From assembly GCA_963695175.1 (NCBI GenBank), contig CAVOGG010000004.1, positions 1,178,001-1,242,000 on the forward strand: DNA of 64,000 bases, given 5' to 3'. The notes under the pieces are model-generated. The model had not been told where the DNA came from. It did not search any database and worked only from the letters and a program-made list of their open reading frames with translations. This document shows, one piece after another, positions 58,472-64,000 of this stretch (position 1 is the stretch's first letter; each line of letters begins with the position of its first letter). The position numbers and the translations under genes are program-made. Source of the stretch: Fodinibacter sp963695175. GTDB lineage: Bacteria > Actinomycetota > Actinomycetes > Actinomycetales > Dermatophilaceae.

Positions 58472-59722
58472 TCAGGCCCCCGCGTCCGCGAAGGGTGCAC
58501 GGTCGGTCACGTGACCCACCAGCTCGTCGAAGACGCGCACGTACCCCTCCCGCTGGTGCTCCCAGGCCAGGTGCTCCACGACGCGTGCACGCCCCCGGCG
58601 GCCCATCTCGCTGCGCCTCGCCGGGTCGTCGAGGAGGGCGAGGATGGCGCGGGCGTACTCCTCCACGTCGTTGGGGCGCACATACTGGGCGGCGTCGTCT
58701 GCCGATACCCGGGTCTCGCGCAGGTCGAAGGCCACGACCGGCAGGCCGAACGCCATGTACTCCATCGTCTTGTTCATCGTCGAGACGTCGTTGAGCGGGT
58801 TGAGCGGGTCGGGGCACAGCCCGACGTCCGCGGTGGACAGGACCTCCCCGACGACGTCGTCCGGGACCCGGCCGGGGAGGTCGACGGCCTCGGTGAGGCC
58901 GAGCTCGTCGCGTCGACGAACGAGGTCGTCGTAGCAGTCCCCCGACCCCATGAAGGTGAACGCGACGTCGTGGCGCCCGAGGCGGTTCACCACGATGTCC
59001 GCCGCGCCGAGAGCGAGGTCCACGCCGTCCTGGGGGCCCATGACACCGAGGTACGCCACGAGGTGGTTGCGACCGCGGCGGAGGCTCGGAACCGGCTCCC
59101 GGCGCCGCAGGCGCTGCGGGTCCGGCCCGGTGCGGACGACGCTGATGTCCTCGGCGGACTTGCCGCCGCGAGTGGAGGCGATGGCAGCGTACGACTCGTT
59201 CGTCGACGTGACCCGGTCCGCGGCCCGGAAGGTCTGGCGCTCGAGGAACAGCAGGCCCTTGTAGGGGGCGCCCATGCTGCCGTCGAAGCGCGAGAGGTAG
59301 AGCTCCGGGCACAGGTCGTGGTGGTCGAACACGAACCTCGTGCCGTCGCGCCGGCGCAGCCACCGCGCGATCGGCCAGAAGATGTCGGGCGGGTTGCAGG
59401 CCTGCATCGCGTCGAAGGGGCCCTCCCGCCGCGCGGCCCGCACGAGCTGCGCGGTGGCCAGGAACGACCAGGCGTACTCGACGACGTATCCCCGTGCGCT
59501 TCCGCCGGGTGCGTACCCGGGGTAGGCCAGGATCCGCACGTCGTCGATGACCTGGGACGGGCCGGTGCCCTCGCCCTGCGGGCAGATGACGGTGACGTCG
59601 TACCCCCGGGCCACCAGGGACTGGCACTCCAGCCAGACCCTCCGGTCGAAGGGCACCGGGAGGTTCTGCACGATGATCGCGACCCGGGGGCGCACCCCGG
59701 GGGCCCGGGTCCGGGTGCTCAC
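58472..59722 (-). CDS. Family 4 glycosyltransferase
   Basis: The 416-residue GT-B protein has PVPFDRRVWLECQSLVARGY at the N-terminus, then FVFDHHDLCPELYLSRF and YLGVMGPQDGVDLALGAADI. The C-domain has FMGSGDCYDDLVRRR and NKTMEYMAFGLPVVAFDLRE, where the usual second Glu of E-x7-E is replaced within a variant seen in exopolysaccharide-locus enzymes. It should add a sugar at the cytoplasmic face. GTG 59722 overlaps the dehydrogenase stop as GTGA, and it is followed directly by the amidotransferase gene. Confidence 0.83.
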   Translation of the reverse strand: MSTRTRAPGVRPRVAIIVQNLPVPFDRRVWLECQSLVARGYDVTVICPQGEGTGPSQVIDDVRILAYPGYAPGGSARGYVVEYAWSFLATAQLVRAARREGPFDAMQACNPPDIFWPIARWLRRRDGTRFVFDHHDLCPELYLSRFDGSMGAPYKGLLFLERQTFRAADRVTSTNESYAAIASTRGGKSAEDISVVRTGPDPQRLRRREPVPSLRRGRNHLVAYLGVMGPQDGVDLALGAADIVVNRLGRHDVAFTFMGSGDCYDDLVRRRDELGLTEAVDLPGRVPDDVVGEVLSTADVGLCPDPLNPLNDVSTMNKTMEYMAFGLPVVAFDLRETRVSADDAAQYVRPNDVEEYARAILALLDDPARRSEMGRRGRARVVEHLAWEHQREGYVRVFDELVGHVTDRAPFADAGA

Positions 59723-61041
59723 CAGCTCACCCCTCGGTAGCCGTCGATGTGCTCGACGGCCTCCCCGAGCCGACCGTTGAGGTCGATGACCAGCTGCGGG
59801 TGCGCGGCCTGGAGCGCCGCGAGGCTCGGTGGGTCGGACGTCGCCACGAGGGCGACCTCGACACCCTCCAGCGCGACCTCGGGGCAGTCCATCAGCAGCC
59901 TGCCGACGTGGGACAGCTTGCTCTGCAGGTGCTCGAGGTTCGCGCCGACGAGCTTCGCCGGGTTGACGATGGGGTCGTAGATGCGCACCTCGAGGCCCTT
60001 GCCGACGAACCGTTCCGCCAGCTCGAGGTTGGGGCTCTCACGCAGGTCGTCGCTGTTCATCTTGAAGCTCAGCCCGAGGATCGCGACGTGCCGGTGCCCT
60101 GTCTCGAGGACTCGGTCGACCAGTGCGCGCACGATGATCTCGTTGCTGATCAGGGTGGAGCTGACGAGGGGGACGTCGATGCCGCTCGACCGCGCCATGC
60201 TCTGCAGGGCGCGCAGGTCCTTGGGCAGGCAGGACCCGCCGAACGCGAAGCCGGGTCGCAGGTAGCTGGGCGAGATGTTGAGCTTGCGGTCCTGGCAGAA
60301 GATCTCCATGACGCTGCGCGAGTCCACGCCGTACTGCGAGAAGATGCGGCCCATCTCGTTGGCGAAGGTCACCTTGACGGCGTGGAAGGCGTTGCAGGCG
60401 TACTTCAGTGCCTCGGCGGTGGGCACGTCGACGTGCCGGATCTCCTGGTCGAGGAAGTCGAACAGCCTCTCGCAGGTCGCCCGGGTGCGAGGGTCCCGCG
60501 CTCCGAGGACCACGAACGGCGGCGCGAAGAAGTCCTCGACCCCGCAACCCTCACGAAGGAACTCGGGGCACATGGCCGTGCCGACCGTCCACCCGGCGGG
60601 CAGCAGCTCGGGGCTGAACGCGGGCTCGACGACCGAGGACCCGGTGCCGGGGGGCACGGTCGACCGGATGACCACGGCGTGGAAGCCCGAGGGTGGCGGG
60701 GCCACATCGGCCATCGCCTCGCGCAGGTCGCCCAGGGCCCGGACGATGTAGCCGAGGTTGGTGTCACCGCGAGGCATGGACGGTGTCCCGACGCACACGA
60801 GGGAGACCTCGGCACCCTCGATCGCCTCGCGGACCTCGGTGGTGGCGCGCAGCCTCCCCGCAGAGACCGCCTGGGCGACCAGGCGGTCGACGCCGGGCTC
60901 GACGACCGGGCTCTCTCCTCGGCAGATGGCGGCGACCTTGCTCCGTTCGACGTCGACACCGACGACGTCGTGTCCCTGCGAGGCCAGGCCGGCGGCGGTC
61001 ACGGTCCCCACGTAGCCGAGGCCGAAGATGGCAACTCTCAT
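59719..61041 (-). CDS. UDP-glucose/GDP-mannose 6-dehydrogenase family protein
   Basis: The 440-residue protein begins MRVAIFGLGYVGTVTAAGLA, has VCVGTPSMPRGDTNLGYIV, EALKYACNAFHAVKVTFANE, and the catalytic Cys in FAFGGSCLPKDLRAL (about residue 270). The Cys context and the IFCQDRKLNISPSYLRPG stretch resemble GDP-mannose dehydrogenases (AlgD) more than UDP-glucose dehydrogenases. It would oxidise the C6 alcohol to a carboxylate with two NAD+, supplying GDP-mannuronic acid. It begins the run of genes containing the amidotransferase and lyase. The GDP preference is an inference. Confidence 0.85.
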   Translation of the reverse strand: MRVAIFGLGYVGTVTAAGLASQGHDVVGVDVERSKVAAICRGESPVVEPGVDRLVAQAVSAGRLRATTEVREAIEGAEVSLVCVGTPSMPRGDTNLGYIVRALGDLREAMADVAPPPSGFHAVVIRSTVPPGTGSSVVEPAFSPELLPAGWTVGTAMCPEFLREGCGVEDFFAPPFVVLGARDPRTRATCERLFDFLDQEIRHVDVPTAEALKYACNAFHAVKVTFANEMGRIFSQYGVDSRSVMEIFCQDRKLNISPSYLRPGFAFGGSCLPKDLRALQSMARSSGIDVPLVSSTLISNEIIVRALVDRVLETGHRHVAILGLSFKMNSDDLRESPNLELAERFVGKGLEVRIYDPIVNPAKLVGANLEHLQSKLSHVGRLLMDCPEVALEGVEVALVATSDPPSLAALQAAHPQLVIDLNGRLGEAVEHIDGYRGVSW

Positions 61042-61249
61042 GACTGCTCACGCCCCTTGCTGACGCCCACCAAGGGGCGGGGTGGTTCCGCCCTCACGGC
61101 CGGCTGGTGGATGCATCCCGGCCCCACGCGGGGTCGGACCTCGGGTGGGCGCCGCCGCGGTACCGGGGGCGCGGTGCAGTGTGGTGCGGGTTGCCGACCG
61201 GAGGTCCCGCAGCCCGGGCGACGTGGTGAGGTGCGTGCCGTGGCGCGCA

Positions 61250-62782
61250 TCAGTAGGCCCCACGTCCGCGCACGACGGCGCCGGCGGTCCGCAGGAGGAT
61301 CTGCGCGTCCAGGGCCAGGGACCAGTTGTCCACGTACCAGAGGTCCAGGCGCACCGACTCCACCCACGACAGGTCACTTCGTCCGGACACCTGCCACAGC
61401 CCGGTCATCCCGGGGCGCACCCGCAGCCGGCGCACGGCGTCGCTCTCGTAGCGGTCGACCTCGCCCGGCAGCGGCGGGCGGGGGCCGACGAGCGACATCT
61501 CGCCCCTCACGACATGGACGAGCTGGGGCAGCTCGTCGAGCGAGTAGCGGCGCAGCACCGCGCCCACCCGGGTGACGCGGGGGTCCCGGCGCAGCTTGAA
61601 CAAGGTGCCGTTGCCGTCGTTCCCGGACTCGAGGGCGTCACGCCGGGCATCGGCGTCGACGCACATCGTGCGGAACTTGAGCATGGTGAAGGTCCGGCCG
61701 CCCTCCCCGACCCGCCTCTGGCCGTAGAGCGCGGGGCCGGGGGAGTCGATCCGCACCAGGAGGGCGAGGAGGAGCAGCAGCGGTGCGAAGACGACCAGGG
61801 TGACCAGGGCGAGGAGCCGGTCGACGGCGAGCTTGACGGCATACCGCGCTCCGCTGCACACAGGTCGCTCGACGTGGAGCATCGGCAGCCCGCTGGCGCG
61901 ACGGAGGGTCAGCCTGGGGCCGGCGACCTCGATGACGCCCGGGTCGATGAGCAGGTCGACGTTGCGCTGCTCCAGGGCCCACCCGAGTCGCCGGAGCGGC
62001 TGGCCGGCGAGGCTGGGGCCGCTGGCGACGGCGACCACCTCCGCACCCACCCGGTCCACCACGGCGAGGGTGTCGGCCTCGACGCCGAGAACCGGGATCG
62101 CGGAGAACTCCGCTGGTGCGAGCGCCACGTCGGACAGCTCGGTGACGCACACGCCCCGGACCTCGAGGCCGGTGGTGCGGGGAGCGTCCCCGATCCGGCG
62201 GGCCAGCTCGAGCACGGCCCTCGCGTCCCCCACGAGCACGGCCGGCTGCAGGCACTCCCCGTGGTCGCGAGCGGACGCGAGCCGGTGGCGGAGGAGGTGC
62301 CGGCCGGTGGTCGCGGCGACGACCATGGTGGGCACGGCGACGAGCAGCACGCCGCGCGAGAACTCGAGCTTGAGCGTGAACGACGCGAAGGCCACGACAG
62401 CGACGAGTGTCGCGGCGGCCCGCAGGACGGCGCGGTACTCCTCGCTGCCGGCGCCCATGAACCGCGTGGCGTAGGCACCGTGGCGCGTGAGCAGGACCAG
62501 CCACAGCACGCCGATCGCGACCGAGGTCACCAGCAACGCCTCGGTGGAGCCCCACAGCGCTGCGTCATGGCCCACGACGAGGGTGCGCACGGTCAGACCC
62601 GCCACGAGACCGAGCAGCGCGGCCGTGGCATCGGTCGCCACCGTGTGCAGCCGATGGGTCTTCTGCCACGGCCGCAGTCCGTGCCGCACCTTCGCGTGCC
62701 CGTACTCGGCCAGGTCGACGTGCACCGCCGGCCGGGGGCGGAGGACGGGCCGCGCGGTCGCGAAGGGGGCGTTGCTGCTCAT
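61250..62782 (-). CDS. Polyprenyl-phosphate sugar-1-phosphate transferase (priming enzyme)
   Basis: The 510-residue protein has four N-terminal helices (about 50-160) and a Rossmann-like central domain (VLVGDARAVLELARRIG). A membrane helix follows (about 320-345, LALVTLVVFAPLLLLLAL), then the catalytic domain with FTMLKFRTMCVDADARRD, DELPQLVHVVRGEMSLVGPR and RPGMTGLWQVSGRSDLSW. This is the WbaP/WcaJ/CpsE layout. It moves a sugar phosphate from a nucleotide sugar to undecaprenyl phosphate and starts each repeat unit. ATG 62782 lies within the stop of a small upstream frame. A 208-base gap separates it from the dehydrogenase gene. Confidence 0.9.
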   Translation of the reverse strand: MSSNAPFATARPVLRPRPAVHVDLAEYGHAKVRHGLRPWQKTHRLHTVATDATAALLGLVAGLTVRTLVVGHDAALWGSTEALLVTSVAIGVLWLVLLTRHGAYATRFMGAGSEEYRAVLRAAATLVAVVAFASFTLKLEFSRGVLLVAVPTMVVAATTGRHLLRHRLASARDHGECLQPAVLVGDARAVLELARRIGDAPRTTGLEVRGVCVTELSDVALAPAEFSAIPVLGVEADTLAVVDRVGAEVVAVASGPSLAGQPLRRLGWALEQRNVDLLIDPGVIEVAGPRLTLRRASGLPMLHVERPVCSGARYAVKLAVDRLLALVTLVVFAPLLLLLALLVRIDSPGPALYGQRRVGEGGRTFTMLKFRTMCVDADARRDALESGNDGNGTLFKLRRDPRVTRVGAVLRRYSLDELPQLVHVVRGEMSLVGPRPPLPGEVDRYESDAVRRLRVRPGMTGLWQVSGRSDLSWVESVRLDLWYVDNWSLALDAQILLRTAGAVVRGRGAY

Positions 62783-62871
62783 CGCGCTGCCCCACCGCTC
62801 GACCGGGCGGGCCACCCGGGCCCGGGGTCGGCCGCACCGGAACGGACTCCTTGGTGAAGGATCGCGGTCAT
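62779..62871 (-). CDS. Possible 30-residue leader ORF coupled to the priming transferase
   Basis: ATG 62871 has a strong GAGGAG at 6-base spacing and opens a 30-codon frame (MTAILHQGVRSGAAD...). Its TGA overlaps the transferase ATG as ATGA. The transferase itself has only a weak site (GGTGGGG). The peptide resembles nothing I know, so a translational-coupling leader is more likely than a functional protein. Confidence 0.35.
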   Translation of the reverse strand: MTAILHQGVRSGAADPGPGWPARSSGGAAR

Positions 62872-62986
62872 TGCTCTCCTCGGGCCGGGTCGCCGGGTGG
62901 CGACGAGCAGGCGCAGGGAGGCCGTCCTCATCCGCGACACCCGGCGCGACGGTCCCCCTGCTGGGACCCCGAGCCCGTCCGTGAAT

Positions 62987-63017
62987 GAGAACACCGTACA
63001 CATCGAGAACAGTGTTC
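62987..63017. promoter_or_regulatory. GAACA-N-TGTTC palindrome, probable TetR-type operator
   Basis: GAACAGTGTTC (63007-63017) is a perfect odd palindrome. A half copy, GAGAACACCG, lies about 20 bases to its left (62987-62996). It sits between the divergent priming transferase and the TetR gene, where an autoregulatory site would be expected. Confidence 0.5.
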
Positions 63018-63139
63018 GCAATGACTCGTGTCCCTGACGCGCGACAGCCGTGCCGCGGCGATACCATCGGGTTTCGCTCCACCCGCGTCACCGCCACCCC
63101 GCGACGACCGACCCACCCCTGCGCACGGAACCGGAACCG

Positions 63140-63880
63140 ATGGCCTCCACTCGTCCCTCCGCGCTGTCCCCGACGCGGCGACAGCGCGGGCGCGCGTCCG
63201 CCGTCCGTGAGATCAAGGCGGCCGCCCTCGACGAGCTGCGCCAGCACGGCGCACGTGGCGTCACCATGCGGGGAGTGGCGCGGGCCATCGACATGACCCC
63301 CTCCGGGCTGTACCGGTACTTCGACGACCACGGGTCCCTGCTGGCCGCCCTGTGCGTCGACGCCCACGACTCGCTGCGAGCCGCCCTGGAGCAGTCGCAG
63401 GAGGTGCACACCGGCGACGACGGCATGACACGGTGGTTCCGGGGATCGGTGGTCTTGCGCCAGTGGGCCCTCGACCACGTCGACGAGTACGCCCTGGTGG
63501 TCGGTCCGCGGTTGTCGGGCGTCGACCCCGACGACCCCGACCTCGTGGGGGCCACCGTGCGGCTGATGAGCATCCCGGTCGAGACCGTCTCCGGGGCCAT
63601 CGCGAGCGGCGAGCTCGTGCCCGCGGCACTCCCCGACGCCGTGACCCGGGTGGTGGCCGCGGGTCCCCGGGAACCCGGCGCGGGGGCGACGGTCGAGGCT
63701 CGGGCGATCGCCACCGGCGCCGTCTCCGCGCTCGTCGGCGCGGTCTCGCTCGAGGCGTTCGGCCGCCTGACGGGCGCCGACCGCGACGACATGTACGCCG
63801 CCTACTCCCTCCAGGTGATGCGGGGGATGGGCTTCACCGGTACCCCGGACCACGACGGGGTGGCGCTCGCGGCCTCCTGA
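63140..63880 (+). CDS. TetR-family transcriptional regulator
   Basis: The 246-residue protein has the helix-turn-helix at about residues 25-70: EIKAAALDELRQHGARGVTM, RGVARAIDMTPSGLYRYFDD. A C-terminal helical domain follows, of the WHG/TetR_C-33-like kind (FRGSVVLRQWALDHVDEYAL). It probably senses a small hydrophobic ligand. ATG 63140 follows GGAACCGGAACC, a weak site. It diverges from the glycan locus and has the palindrome GAACAGTGTTC upstream, a likely autoregulatory site. Whether it controls the locus is unknown. Confidence 0.82.
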   Translation: MASTRPSALSPTRRQRGRASAVREIKAAALDELRQHGARGVTMRGVARAIDMTPSGLYRYFDDHGSLLAALCVDAHDSLRAALEQSQEVHTGDDGMTRWFRGSVVLRQWALDHVDEYALVVGPRLSGVDPDDPDLVGATVRLMSIPVETVSGAIASGELVPAALPDAVTRVVAAGPREPGAGATVEARAIATGAVSALVGAVSLEAFGRLTGADRDDMYAAYSLQVMRGMGFTGTPDHDGVALAAS

Positions 63881-64000
63881 CCAGCATGGTCGATCCCGGC
63901 CTCGCGCCCGGCCCGGTTGTCACGCAAATATCACCCGATAGGGGGGTATGCGAGGGGGCGAGGGTGGAGCACACTTTTCTCGACGTCCGCAGACCGCTCT
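63881..64000. other. Window end: probable promoter region of next gene
   Basis: The last 120 bases contain an unusually AT-rich patch for this DNA (CGCAAATATCACCCGATAGG, from about 63923). TTGTCA lies at its left and TAGGGG about 16 bases further on, which may be a promoter reading right. No coding sequence is recognisable. Confidence 0.3.

Noticed and set aside
62779..63021. 80-codon minus-strand frame starting inside the GAACAGTGTTC palindrome
   Set aside because: No ribosome-binding site is present at its first ATG; only the last 30 codons, from ATG 62871, have one.

Overview
The window is chromosomal DNA from a high-GC actinobacterium. Codons end almost always in G or C, GTG starts are common, and the paired RsmI and protein O-mannosyltransferase genes and the sdhCAB genes are typical of the phylum. 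A suborder such as Micrococcales (Intrasporangiaceae-like) is my guess from gene style and is not proven. I see no tRNA, rRNA, CRISPR array, transposase or integrase.

Bases 1-23500 are mostly core and housekeeping genes. They include a cut VOC protein, YceI, a GTGA-coupled asparaginase/glycerophosphodiesterase pair, a KdpD-like membrane protein and a holin-phosphodiesterase fusion. A RecB-like nuclease/helicase, protein O-mannosyltransferase facing RsmI, a secreted M28 peptidase and succinate dehydrogenase follow. The stretch ends with a CPBP protease, small membrane proteins behind a double palindromic operator, a TetR regulator, a lipoprotein and a DUF4126 protein. Several genes start 6-7 bases after a TAnnnT hexamer and look leaderless. 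An exact 62-bp tandem duplication separates sdhA from sdhB.

Bases 23559-62871 form a roughly 39-kb exopolysaccharide or surface-glycan locus of the Wzx/Wzy type. It encodes a priming sugar-phosphate transferase, five glycosyltransferases, a flippase, an O-antigen-polymerase-like protein and two chain-length co-polymerases. Sugar supply falls in three blocks. The first is an amino-sugar block (two DegT aminotransferases, an epimerase, a Gfo/Idh/MocA oxidoreductase, an unrecognised NAD-binding-like protein and an N-formyltransferase). The second is a complete set of activities for GDP-D-glycero-alpha-D-manno-heptose (HddA, HddC and a GmhB-GmhA fusion). The third is a uronic-acid block (GDP-mannose/UDP-glucose dehydrogenase, an AsnB-type amidotransferase, a two-domain oxidoreductase and a heparinase II/III-like lyase). 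Most neighbours overlap by 4 bases (ATGA or GTGA), so the minus-strand runs are probably operons. Two large secreted proteins sit inside: a beta-helix protein, and a dimethylformamidase-like/DUF4082/fibronectin-III protein whose near-identical C-terminal repeats are broken by small indels.

The most interesting features are the heptose pathway with a fused and partly degenerate GmhB, the paired co-polymerases lacking a P-loop, and the unrecognised gene next to the sugar formyltransferase. The sdhA-sdhB duplication and several palindromic intergenic elements also deserve a look. Bases 62872-64000 hold a TetR regulator with a palindromic site upstream.
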